A stretch of DNA of 35,766 bases from CAZOSF01 sp964582415 (GTDB lineage Bacteria > Bacteroidota > Bacteroidia > Flavobacteriales > Flavobacteriaceae): assembly GCA_964582415.1 (NCBI GenBank), contig CAZOSF010000016.1:1-35766 (forward strand). Reading direction: 5' to 3'. The notes beneath the pieces were generated by a model, which saw only the letters and a list, made by a program, of their open reading frames with translations, was not told where the DNA came from and ran no database searches. Positions 21,815 to 29,633 of this stretch are shown in pieces. Position 1 is the stretch's first letter. Each line of letters opens with the position of its first letter. The position numbers and the translations under genes are program-made.

Positions 21815-24800
21815 TTACATTTCTCTAAACAATTCGAGACGTTCCCATTTCGATTGTACTTCTTCCTGGGCTTCATGCAACAGATACTCTCCTAGTGCTT
21901 TATCGTCTTTTACCACTCGAGAGAATCGTGTTTCTCCATACATGAACTCTTCTAATGGAACGGTAGGTTCTTTGGAGTCCAATTTGAATTTTTTGCCCTT
22001 AGGTTGGGAAGGATCAAATCTGAACAATGGCCAATAACCAGACTCAACGGCTTTGGTTTGATGAACAGCTCCGTCCTTAAGATCATAACCATGCTCTCCA
22101 CAATGAGAGTACGCAATAATGATAGAAGGTCCTGGGTAAGCGGCTGCCTCTTCAATTGCTTTCAAGGTTTGAAGGTCTTTCGCGCCAATGGCCACTTGAG
22201 CCACATACACGTTTTGATAGGATACCGCTTGAAGGGCCAAACTTTTTTTGCTGGTACGTTTACCAGAAACAGAGAATTTGGCACTGGCACCTAAAGGGGT
22301 CGCTTTGGAGGTTTGTCCACCTGTGTTGGAGTACACTTCGGTATCCAATACGAGAATATTAATATCTTCTCCAGAGGCGAGCACGTGGTCTACACCACCA
22401 TATCCAATGTCATAGGCCCAGCCATCACCACCAACAATCCATACGGCTTTCTTTCTTAGATATTCTGAAAGCTGGCTCAGTTTCACCGCATCTTTGTTGT
22501 TAGGGAATAGGGCTAATTTTTCTTTCAATAAGTCAAGATCATGGAACTTAACTGCTTTGTCGGCTTCATTTTCTTCGGCATTGTTCAGAATCGATTCCAC
22601 CAATTCATTGCCAATTATAGGTTGCAATGATTTCAAAAGATCCACAGCGATTTCCTGCTTTTTGCTCAAGGCCAATTTCATACCCAAACCAAACTCGGCA
22701 TTATCCTCGAACAAGGAGTTGGCCCATGCGGGTCCACGACCTGCTTCGTTGGTTTTGTAGGGTGTGGTAGGGAGGTTACCTCCGTAAATGGAAGAACAAC
22801 CAGTAGCATTCGCAATTAAGATACTATCACCGAACAGTTGGGTGAGTAACTTAATGTAAGGTGTTTCACCACAACCTGAACAAGCTCCTGAAAATTCGAA
22901 TAAAGGTTCTAGGAATTGAGAGCCTTTTACGTTGGTAATTTGCAAGGCAGTTCTGTCATAGTCCGGAAGTTCAGCGAAATAATCCCAATTGGCATTTTCT
23001 TCCACTTCAACATCCAGTTTTCGGTGCATATTAATCGCTTTAAAATCTTTGACCTCCTTGCTTTCTGCTGGACAAACAGCAACACACAAATCACAGCCCG
23101 TACAGTCTTCAGGAGAAACCTGAAGCACATAAGATTCTGTTTCACTATTGAACGGACGACCTTTTGCTGGTGCCGATTTCAAGGAAGCCGGAGCATTTGC
23201 CAATTCTTCATTGGTTATTACTTTGGCGCGAATCGCGGCGTGAGGACAAATGGCCACACACTTGTTACATTGAGTACACAGGCTAGTGTCATCCCAAACA
23301 GGAATGAAATCGGCGATACCTCGTTTTTCGAACTGAGTAGTTCCTGTTGGGAAAGCACCGTCCACAGGGAAGGCACTCACAGGGAGTTCGTCTCCCAAAC
23401 CAGCAAGGATTTTACCCAAAACTTCTTGTACGAATGGATCGGCTTCGGGTCGCATAGCAGGTTTCAAACCTTCATGGCTGGTGATTTCCTTCGGATAAGC
23501 CACTTTTTCAAGGTGCGCCAAAGCAGTATCAACTGCCTTAAAGTTCATCTTCACAATCTTATCACCTTTATGTGAATACGATTTCACAATCGCATCCTTA
23601 ATCTTCTGAATCGCCTCTTCTCTTGGCAATACTCCAGAAATTGCGAAGAAGCAGGTTTGCAATACCGTATTGGTACGTTTTCCTAAATTCGCCATTTGGG
23701 CAACTTTGGTTGCGTCGATCACGTAGAATTCCAATTCGTTATCTACGATTTCCTCTTGCATCTTCATTGGTAGATTATCCCAAATCTCTTCTTTTGAATA
23801 TGGAGCATTCAATAAGAAGGTTCCTCCTTTTTTAATGTTTTTCAGGATATCATACTTTTCTATAAAATTGAATTGATGGCAAGCGATAAAATCGGCTTGG
23901 TGAATCAAATAGGTAGAATAAATGGGTTCTGGACCAAAACGCAAATGGGATACCGTTTGTGCTCCTGCTTTTTTGGAGTCATAAACGAAATATCCTTGAA
24001 CATAGTTATCGGTGGTTTCCCCAATAATTTTAATCGAGTTCTTATTGGCACCAACGGTACCATCCGATCCTAATCCGTAGAACATACAGTTAAAGGTGTT
24101 CTTTACGGTTTTCAGACGTTCACCGATGGTCAAACTAGTATGGGACACGTCGTCATTGATACCTATGGTAAAGTGATTTTTTGGTTTTACAGCGTCCAGT
24201 TCGTCGAAAACAGCCTTCACCATGGCTGGGTCGAATTCCTTAGAGGAAAGTCCGTAACGACCCCCTATGATAACTGGTTTCACCCTATCGCTTTCCATAA
24301 AGGCAGTAACTACGTCCAAGTAGAGCGGTTCCCCTGCGCTACCTGGTTCTTTGGTACGATCCAAGACGGCTACTTTACGCACTGTTTCTGGAAGCGCGTT
24401 GATGAAATGCTCGGCAGAGAAAGGACGGTATAAACGAACCAGAATCGCACCAACCTTTTCACCATTTTTATTCATCGTATCAATGGCTTCGCGAACTGGG
24501 CCTTGGCCACTGCCCATTATGATGATTACTTTTTCTGCTTCAGGATGTCCTATATATTGGAAGGGTTGGTATCTACGACCGGTATGGGCGTAGAACTCAT
24601 CCATGGTTTCTTGTACAATGACGGGAACCTTGTCATAATAAAGGTTGGCCGCTTCTCGTGATTGGAAGAACACGTCAGGGTTTTGTGAAGTTCCCTTGAT
24701 CATTGGATGGTCGGGATCCAATGCACGTTTTTTGTGTTCCATAATTTTATCCTCGGGCATCATTGCCTTGATGGTTTCATCCGAAATGGCATCGATTTTT

Positions 24801-25348
24801 GAAATCTCATGAGAAGTCCGGAATCCGTCGAATATATTAAGGAAAGGAACTCTGGATTTTAAGGTGGCTACTTGAGCAATCAAAGCAAAATCCTGAGCTT
24901 CTTGAACCGATCCCCCAAACAACATGGAGAATCCCGTTTGGCGGGTCGCCATCACATCGGAATGGTCTCCAAATATGGAAAGTGCGTGGGTAGCTACCGT
25001 TCTTGCTGCAACGTGGATCACAGACGGCATCAATTCCCCAGCAATTTTATACATATTAGGTATCATCAACAACAATCCTTGAGAAGCGGTAAAGGTGGTG
25101 GTAAGAGCACCGCCTAACAAAGATCCGTGAACGGCTCCTGCAGCCCCTCCTTCACTTTGCATTTCAACTATTCTAGGAACGTTATTCCAGATATTTTTTT
25201 GTCCGTTGGCACTGAATACATCCACATGTTCCCCCATGGGCGATGCCGGGGTGATGGGATAGATTGCACATACTTCATTCGTCTTGTGGGCAACTCTTGC
25301 AACTGCTTCATTAGCATCGCAGATGAGTTTTTTAACCTCTTTTTCCAT
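21815..25348 (-). CDS. nifJ: Pyruvate:ferredoxin (flavodoxin) oxidoreductase, single-chain
   Basis: This enzyme oxidises pyruvate with CoA to acetyl-CoA and CO2 and reduces ferredoxin or flavodoxin. At 1177 residues it is the full-length homodimeric type. Domains run in order: pyruvate-binding domain I with IYPITPASPMGEHVD (near 30); domain II/III with MEYIG-like repeats replaced by SYPFSAEHF-type sequence; a 2[4Fe-4S] ferredoxin domain with CTQCNKCVAICP (about 689) and CTGCDLCVAVCP (about 749); the proximal-cluster motif CSGCGETPY (about 821); and the TPP-binding GGDGWAYDIGYGG (about 972) with NTGGQTS. All expected cluster ligands are visible. An inverted repeat and weak -7 element lie upstream (25390-25433). 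The HEPN gene follows. Presence of PFOR suggests oxygen-limited metabolism or an oxygen-tolerant variant. Confidence 0.96.
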   Translation of the reverse strand: MEKEVKKLICDANEAVARVAHKTNEVCAIYPITPASPMGEHVDVFSANGQKNIWNNVPRIVEMQSEGGAAGAVHGSLLGGALTTTFTASQGLLLMIPNMYKIAGELMPSVIHVAARTVATHALSIFGDHSDVMATRQTGFSMLFGGSVQEAQDFALIAQVATLKSRVPFLNIFDGFRTSHEISKIDAISDETIKAMMPEDKIMEHKKRALDPDHPMIKGTSQNPDVFFQSREAANLYYDKVPVIVQETMDEFYAHTGRRYQPFQYIGHPEAEKVIIIMGSGQGPVREAIDTMNKNGEKVGAILVRLYRPFSAEHFINALPETVRKVAVLDRTKEPGSAGEPLYLDVVTAFMESDRVKPVIIGGRYGLSSKEFDPAMVKAVFDELDAVKPKNHFTIGINDDVSHTSLTIGERLKTVKNTFNCMFYGLGSDGTVGANKNSIKIIGETTDNYVQGYFVYDSKKAGAQTVSHLRFGPEPIYSTYLIHQADFIACHQFNFIEKYDILKNIKKGGTFLLNAPYSKEEIWDNLPMKMQEEIVDNELEFYVIDATKVAQMANLGKRTNTVLQTCFFAISGVLPREEAIQKIKDAIVKSYSHKGDKIVKMNFKAVDTALAHLEKVAYPKEITSHEGLKPAMRPEADPFVQEVLGKILAGLGDELPVSAFPVDGAFPTGTTQFEKRGIADFIPVWDDTSLCTQCNKCVAICPHAAIRAKVITNEELANAPASLKSAPAKGRPFNSETESYVLQVSPEDCTGCDLCVAVCPAESKEVKDFKAINMHRKLDVEVEENANWDYFAELPDYDRTALQITNVKGSQFLEPLFEFSGACSGCGETPYIKLLTQLFGDSILIANATGCSSIYGGNLPTTPYKTNEAGRGPAWANSLFEDNAEFGLGMKLALSKKQEIAVDLLKSLQPIIGNELVESILNNAEENEADKAVKFHDLDLLKEKLALFPNNKDAVKLSQLSEYLRKKAVWIVGGDGWAYDIGYGGVDHVLASGEDINILVLDTEVYSNTGGQTSKATPLGASAKFSVSGKRTSKKSLALQAVSYQNVYVAQVAIGAKDLQTLKAIEEAAAYPGPSIIIAYSHCGEHGYDLKDGAVHQTKAVESGYWPLFRFDPSQPKGKKFKLDSKEPTVPLEEFMYGETRFSRVVKDDKALGEYLLHEAQEEVQSKWERLELFREM

Positions 25349-25389
25349 GACTCTCTATTTACGTTATAAAACAGGTTTAATTAAGTAGT

Positions 25390-25397
25390 TGAAAGTA
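25390..25397 (-). promoter_or_regulatory. Weak -7-like element (TACTTTCA) upstream of nifJ
   Basis: The minus strand reads TACTTTCA, matching four of six fixed positions of TAnnTTTG. Taken alone it would not be called. It is noted because its centre is exactly 33 bp from the centre of the inverted repeat at 25420-25433, the same spacing as at the ferredoxin and korA promoters. Confidence 0.3.
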
Positions 25398-25419
25398 AAA
25401 AGAGTAGGAGACAAAAATT

Positions 25420-25433
25420 ATGACTCTGGTCAT
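25420..25433. promoter_or_regulatory. Inverted repeat ATGAC-TCTG-GTCAT, candidate Crp/Fnr-family operator for nifJ
   Basis: Perfect 5-bp arms around a 4-base spacer give the TGA-N6-TCA core typical of Crp/Fnr-family binding sites. It lies 72 bases upstream of the nifJ start codon. The inner 12 bases share the form TGAC-N4-GTCA with the site between the ferredoxin and korA genes. Confidence 0.45.
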
Positions 25434-25522
25434 CTTTTAAGGGAATTTCCCAAGAAATAGAAAAGATGGGTGCATTTTGCGAAGCCTTGCCATTGCTGGT
25501 TTGACGAAATATTTTAAAAAAT

Positions 25523-25560
25523 AAAAAACGAAGTACCACCACCGTATAGGTGGTACTTCG
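25523..25560 (-). terminator. Intrinsic terminator after the ferredoxin gene
   Basis: CGAAGTACCACC / GGTGGTACTTCG is a perfect 12-bp stem with an eight-base loop. On the minus strand it is followed by TTTTTTATTTTTT. It lies 31 bases past the ferredoxin stop codon and separates that gene from nifJ. Confidence 0.92.
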
Positions 25561-25590
25561 CTTGTGTTTAATGGGTATGTTTAGAGTACC

Positions 25591-25941
25591 TTATTCTCCG
25601 TGCAACCAAGCTTTCTTGGCAAGCAGGGTATCTTCACTTTCTACGTGATTGGTATCAGGAACACAGCAATCCACTGGGCAAACAGAGGCACATTGTGGTT
25701 CGTCATGGAATCCTTTACACTCGGTACACTTATCGGTTACAATAAAATAAAATTCGTCTGAAACAGGGTCATTCTCTGCATCGGCATCAACTTCTCTACC
25801 ATCCAAAGTTGTTACCGTTCCGCTTAATGCGGTATCGTCCGAATAGGACCATTCTTGATCGGGTTCATAGATTGCATGGTTGGGACACTCAGATACACAG
25901 GCATCACAGTTAATGCAGTCCTCGGTTATCATTATAGCCAT
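25591..25941 (-). CDS. 2[4Fe-4S] ferredoxin with acidic inter-cluster insert
   Basis: This 116-residue electron carrier has cluster motif 1 as CINCDACVSECP (Cys9, 12, 15, 19) and cluster motif 2 as CTEC-x8-C-x3-CP (Cys72, 75, 84, 88). The long second motif is that of Allochromatium (Alvin)-type ferredoxins, known for very low redox potentials. Between the clusters lies an insert of about 45 residues (24-70) with 14 acidic residues and one arginine. It is a good candidate acceptor for the adjacent pyruvate and 2-oxoglutarate oxidoreductases. It is a single-gene unit, divergent from korA, with a -7-like element at 25970-25977 and its own terminator. The redox partner assignment is inferred from context. 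Confidence 0.9.
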   Translation of the reverse strand: MAIMITEDCINCDACVSECPNHAIYEPDQEWSYSDDTALSGTVTTLDGREVDADAENDPVSDEFYFIVTDKCTECKGFHDEPQCASVCPVDCCVPDTNHVESEDTLLAKKAWLHGE

Positions 25942-25969
25942 ACTACAAGAGTTTTTCGATTTATTGGTG

Positions 25970-25977
25970 CTAAATTA
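25970..25977 (-). promoter_or_regulatory. -7-like element (TAATTTAG) for the ferredoxin gene
   Basis: The minus strand reads TAATTTAG, matching five of six fixed TAnnTTTG positions, 28 bases before the ferredoxin ATG. Its centre is 33 bp from the centre of the inverted repeat at 26001-26012. Confidence 0.42.
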
Positions 25978-26000
25978 AGCTTCATTTCCTCTTCCGAAGG

Positions 26001-26012
26001 TGACAAAAGTCA
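26001..26012. promoter_or_regulatory. Inverted repeat TGAC-AAAA-GTCA between ferredoxin and korA, candidate Crp/Fnr-family operator
   Basis: This perfect inverted repeat lies midway between two divergent -7 elements, with its centre (26006.5) 33 bp from each. If transcription starts 5-7 bases after each -7 element, the site is centred near -42, the position used by class II Crp/Fnr activators. The same repeat form occurs upstream of nifJ. Confidence 0.5.
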
Positions 26013-26035
26013 GCTTTCGTTCTAAAAAGTGAAAT

Positions 26036-26043
26036 TATCTTTG
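26036..26043 (+). promoter_or_regulatory. -7 element (TATCTTTG) for the korAB-nuo operon
   Basis: TATCTTTG is a full TAnnTTTG match, 66 bases before the korA ATG, giving a leader of about 60 bases. It is the only good plus-strand promoter candidate seen before nuoA, so it may drive korAB and the whole nuo cluster. Confidence 0.55.
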
Positions 26044-26109
26044 ACGGACGTGTAAATTAAACAGATTCCGTATCTTATTAATCTATACGTCATTTAAATA
26101 TACGAAATT

Positions 26110-27966
26110 ATGGCTGTTACAAAAACGAATAATCTTGCGGAAGTACTCGAGTCGGTAGTAATCCGTTTCGTTGGAGACTCCGGTGATGGGATGCAGCTCA
26201 CCGGGACTCAGTTTTCCGATACCTCAGCGATGTTTGGAAATGACATTGCAACATTCCCCAATTATCCTGCTGAAATTAGGGCTCCACAAGGTAGTTTGTA
26301 CGGGGTATCTGGATTTCAGGTGCACATTGGAAGTGTGGAGATTAGTACCCCTGGGGATGAAGTAGATCTCTTGGTAGCGATGAACCCTGCAGGACTCAAA
26401 ACAAACTTGCATGCGGTGAAACCGGGACACACTATTATAGTAGATACGGATTCCTTCAACAAAAAGAATTTAGAGAAGGCACAATATGAAAGCAATCCAT
26501 TGGAAGATGGTAGCTTGGAAAATTATAGGGTCATCGAGGTGGAAATGACCACCCTTACCCGCGAAGCGCTGAAGGACATTGAAGGATTGGATAATAAATC
26601 CATCACGAGGACTAAAAATATGTTTGCGTTGGGAATGGTATATTGGATGTACGACCGTTCTCCCAGACATACCATCGAATTCTTCGAAAAGAAATTTAAA
26701 AGCAAGCCTATACTTATAGAAGCCAATACCAAGGTGCTCAATACCGGGTATTATTATGCGGAAACCTTGGAATTGATTCCGAATGCCTATACCATTTCCC
26801 CTGCTAAAATGAATCCGGGGAAGTACAGGATCATCATGGGGAATACAGCCACCGCATGGGGATTTTTGGCAGCGGCAGAAAAATCGGGAATGGAATTGTT
26901 CTTAGGATCTTATCCTATTACGCCCGCCTCCGATATTCTGCATGAATTAGCAAAGCACAAGCATTTTGGTGTAAAAACCTTTCAAGCGGAAGATGAAATT
27001 GCAGGGATTGCCTCTGCCATTGGGGCCTCTTTTGCAGGAGATTTAGCGATAACTACCACTTCAGGGCCCGGTTTGGCACTGAAAGGTGAGGCAGTAGGAT
27101 TGGCCATGATGATCGAGCTACCCATGGTGATTGTAAACGTACAAAGGGGAGGGCCATCTACAGGGTTGCCTACCAAAACCGAGCAGTCGGATTTAATGCA
27201 GGCACTGTATGGTAGAAATGGTGAGAGCCCTGTTATTGTGATTGCGGCCAGCACTCCAGCGAACTGTTTCCATTATGCATATATAGCATCCAAGCTTACA
27301 TTGGAACATATGACCCCCGTCATTTTGCTTACCGATGGATACATTGCCAATGGTTCGGCACCTTGGAAGATCAAATCGGTAGAGGATATGCCTGAGATAC
27401 ATAATACCATAATTAAGGAGGCAACCGAAAATTGGCATCCTTACGACCGAAACCCGGAAACCTTAGCAAGAAACTGGGCCATTCCAGGAACACCTGGATT
27501 GGAACATCGTGTGGGTGGTTTGGAAAAAGATCGCGTGAGTGGTAATGTATCGTATGTTCCGGAAAACCACGAGTACATGACGAAAATCCGTGCAGAAAAA
27601 ATTAAGCGGGTTCAAAACGATATTCCAGAACTCACCACCGAATTTGCCGATGAAGGGGATTTATTGGTAGTAGGATGGGGAGGTACTTATGGTTCTTTGC
27701 ATTCTGCCGTGAAACACATGGAAGAAGAGGGATACACGAATGTAGGTTATGCCCATTTCAATTATATCAATCCGCTACCAAAAAATACAGAAGCGGTACT
27801 GAGAAAATTCAAAAAGATTGTGGTTTGTGAATTGAACATGGGTCAATTTGCCAATGTGCTTCGAATGCATTTCGACAACCTACCCTTGGTACAATTCAAT
27901 AAAGTGCAAGGCCTACCTTTTGGAAATGCCGAATTAATGGAAAAATTTAAACAACTACTGAAATAA
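26110..27966 (+). CDS. korA: 2-oxoglutarate:ferredoxin oxidoreductase, alpha subunit (fused gamma-alpha)
   Basis: KorA with KorB oxidatively decarboxylates a 2-oxoacid, most likely 2-oxoglutarate to succinyl-CoA, and passes electrons to ferredoxin. The 618-residue chain has an N-terminal gamma (CoA-side) domain with GDSGDGMQLTG (about 19-29) and AEIRAPQGSLYGVSGFQ. The alpha domain follows with SYPITPASDILHELA (about 273-287), FQAEDEIAGIASAIGASFAG and TTSGPGLALK. The C-terminal part includes VVGWGGTYGS and the final NPLPKNTEAVL. This layout matches KorA of Bacteroidota and Actinobacteria. It carries no ferredoxin domain, so it needs an external carrier. One base separates it from korB. Specificity for 2-oxoglutarate is by similarity; a branched-chain 2-oxoacid remains possible. 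Confidence 0.92.
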   Translation: MAVTKTNNLAEVLESVVIRFVGDSGDGMQLTGTQFSDTSAMFGNDIATFPNYPAEIRAPQGSLYGVSGFQVHIGSVEISTPGDEVDLLVAMNPAGLKTNLHAVKPGHTIIVDTDSFNKKNLEKAQYESNPLEDGSLENYRVIEVEMTTLTREALKDIEGLDNKSITRTKNMFALGMVYWMYDRSPRHTIEFFEKKFKSKPILIEANTKVLNTGYYYAETLELIPNAYTISPAKMNPGKYRIIMGNTATAWGFLAAAEKSGMELFLGSYPITPASDILHELAKHKHFGVKTFQAEDEIAGIASAIGASFAGDLAITTTSGPGLALKGEAVGLAMMIELPMVIVNVQRGGPSTGLPTKTEQSDLMQALYGRNGESPVIVIAASTPANCFHYAYIASKLTLEHMTPVILLTDGYIANGSAPWKIKSVEDMPEIHNTIIKEATENWHPYDRNPETLARNWAIPGTPGLEHRVGGLEKDRVSGNVSYVPENHEYMTKIRAEKIKRVQNDIPELTTEFADEGDLLVVGWGGTYGSLHSAVKHMEEEGYTNVGYAHFNYINPLPKNTEAVLRKFKKIVVCELNMGQFANVLRMHFDNLPLVQFNKVQGLPFGNAELMEKFKQLLK

Positions 27967-27967
27967 T

Positions 27968-28981
27968 ATGGAAACAACTGCGGCAAAAAAATATAGTTTC
28001 AAGGATTTTGCGAGCGACCAGGAAGTAAGATGGTGTCCGGGTTGTGATGATTATGTCATCCTGCGTTCCATGCAAAAAGCCTTGCCCGAAATGGGCGTGA
28101 ATAAAGAAGATGTGGTCTTTATTTCTGGAATCGGATGTTCTTCCCGTTTCCCTTATTATATGGATACCTATGGAATGCACGGCATTCATGGTCGGGCTCC
28201 TGCCATCGCTTCTGGTGTGAAGCTGGCCAATAATGATCTTAGCGTGTGGGTGATTACCGGTGATGGGGATTCCATGGCGATTGGAGGAAATCACTTCATT
28301 CATGTGCTTCGAAGGAATATAGACCTGAACATCATTCTGTTTAACAACAAAATTTATGGGTTGACCAAGGGACAGTTTTCTCCAACTTCCTTGGTTGGGC
28401 AAAAGACAAAATCTTCTCCCTATGGTAATACCCAACCACCATTCTCGGCAGGAGAATTGGCCATTGGGGCACAAGCCCGCTTCTTCGCAAGAATTTCAGG
28501 AAATACTCCCAAAGAGATGACCGATATTATGATTGAAGCTCATAAATTCAAAGGAACCTCCCTATTGGAAGTAATGCAAAACTGTCCGATTTTCAACGAT
28601 GGTGCGTACTCACAATTCACCGACAAGGAGGTGCGGGAAGACCGCATATTGTATGTGGAGCATGGAAAACCCATGATATTTGGTAAGGAGAGAAATAAAG
28701 GATTGGTGTTGAACGGACTAAAATTGGAAGTGGCAACTGTTGGTGAAAATGGTGTGACCCAAGAAGATATCTTGGTACACAACGCTTATGAAGCCGATCC
28801 TACCCTACATCAAATGTTGGTCCGATTACAAGGTCCAATCGTAACTGGAATTATCCGTCAATATGAGGATGTGACTTTTGAAGAAAGGGAGAATGAATCC
28901 ATGAAGCAGGTGAAAGCCAATTCTAGCTTTAGAAAAACAGACGACCTGTTCTTCTCAGGAGACACATATGATGTGAAATAA
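27968..28981 (+). CDS. korB: 2-oxoglutarate:ferredoxin oxidoreductase, beta subunit
   Basis: KorB carries the thiamine diphosphate and one 4Fe-4S cluster of the KorAB enzyme. The 337-residue protein shows the cluster motif WCPGCDDY (about 19-26), GIGCSSRFPYY (about 55) and MQNCPIFND (about 202), and the TPP-binding GDGDSMAIGGNHFIH with NNKIYGLTKGQ. It starts one base after korA and ends 11 bases before nuoA, with no terminator between, so korAB and nuo are very probably one transcript. This physical linkage suggests that electrons from 2-oxoacid oxidation enter the downstream complex I. Confidence 0.93.
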   Translation: METTAAKKYSFKDFASDQEVRWCPGCDDYVILRSMQKALPEMGVNKEDVVFISGIGCSSRFPYYMDTYGMHGIHGRAPAIASGVKLANNDLSVWVITGDGDSMAIGGNHFIHVLRRNIDLNIILFNNKIYGLTKGQFSPTSLVGQKTKSSPYGNTQPPFSAGELAIGAQARFFARISGNTPKEMTDIMIEAHKFKGTSLLEVMQNCPIFNDGAYSQFTDKEVREDRILYVEHGKPMIFGKERNKGLVLNGLKLEVATVGENGVTQEDILVHNAYEADPTLHQMLVRLQGPIVTGIIRQYEDVTFEERENESMKQVKANSSFRKTDDLFFSGDTYDVK

Positions 28982-28992
28982 AACCGAAAGCC

Positions 28993-29343
28993 ATGGGAGC
29001 AGAAGCGATTTTAGTTTTTTTACTAGCAGGGATTGCCCTCGTCGCTGGGGCTAATTTCCTTTCCAATTTAATTTCCCATAAATCTGATAACCCCCAAAAA
29101 CGGGAGCCATATGAAAGTGGTATGTCTACCATTGGACCCACCTGGGTGCAATTCAAAGTAGGCTATTACCTATTTGCCATCCTATTCCTCATCTTCGACG
29201 TGGAGGTGGCATTCTTGGTGCCATGGGCCGTAGTATTTGGTGATGTGGGAGCTGTCGCCTTGATCGAAATCATGGTATTTCTGGGAATTCTCGGACTAGG
29301 ATTATTATATGCATGGAAAAAAGGAGCATTGAAATGGGAGTAG
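28993..29343 (+). CDS. nuoA: Complex I membrane subunit NuoA
   Basis: NuoA is a three-helix membrane subunit that connects the peripheral and membrane arms of complex I. At 116 residues it has normal length. The conserved loop KREPYESGM is at about 36-44, followed by FKVGYYLFAILFLIFDVEVAFLVPWA with the conserved D-x-E of helix two. The C-terminal helix is GILGLGLLYAWKKGALKWE. It begins 11 bases after korB, and its last ten bases overlap the nuoB start. It opens a cluster in the order A-B-C-D-H-I-J-K-L-M. Confidence 0.95.
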   Translation: MGAEAILVFLLAGIALVAGANFLSNLISHKSDNPQKREPYESGMSTIGPTWVQFKVGYYLFAILFLIFDVEVAFLVPWAVVFGDVGAVALIEIMVFLGILGLGLLYAWKKGALKWE

Positions 29344-29633
29344 AAAACACCAATAAAATTCCAGACGATTTCCCCGGGCAAGTCTTGCCCGCGGGGAATG
29401 GTGCCAACATTGTTGTCACCTCTCTAGACAAGATTATTAACTGGGGAAGGGCCAATTCACTTTGGTCCCTTTATTTTGGTACTAGTTGCTGTGCCATNNN
29501 NNNNNNNNNNNNNNNNNNNNNNNNNNNNNNNNNNNNNNNNNNNNNNNNNNNNNNNNNNNNNNNNNNNNNNNNNNNNNNNNNNNNNNNNNNNNNNNNNGGA
29601 TTTGATGAAGGATTTTATAAAGAAACGCCATGA
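29334..29633 (+). CDS. nuoB: Complex I subunit NuoB (interrupted by assembly gap)
   Basis: NuoB holds the terminal 4Fe-4S cluster N2 that reduces quinone. Visible are the N-terminal part with NSLWSLYFGTSCCAI (the tandem cysteines ligate N2) up to base 29497 and, after 100 N, only the last codons (GFDEGFYKETP). NuoB is normally about 180 residues and only about 66 are seen, so about 330 bases are probably missing rather than 100. The ATG at 29334 is chosen because it follows AAAGGAG and starts just before the conserved region; an earlier in-frame ATG at 29313 would overlap nuoA by more. The stop overlaps nuoC (ATGA). Confidence 0.92.
   Translation: MGVENTNKIPDDFPGQVLPAGNGANIVVTSLDKIINWGRANSLWSLYFGTSCCAXXXXXXXXXXXXXXXXXXXXXXXXXXXXXXXXXXGFDEGFYKETP
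29498..29597. other. Assembly gap (100 N placeholder) in nuoB
   Basis: Exactly 100 N. Normal NuoB length implies roughly 330 bases are missing here. The remaining NuoB cluster cysteines lie in the gap and cannot be checked. Confidence 0.95.

Noticed and set aside
22916..23575. 219-codon open frame on the plus strand
   Set aside because: Antisense to the ferredoxin-domain region of nifJ; unusual Cys, Phe and Arg content and no recognisable domain.
27311..27322. Third TGAC-N4-GTCA repeat (TGACCCCCGTCA)
   Set aside because: It lies inside the korA coding sequence with no nearby gene start; about 0.5 chance copies are expected in a window of this size.
27947..28474. 175-codon open frame on the minus strand
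   Set aside because: Antisense to korB, with no promoter and no family resemblance.
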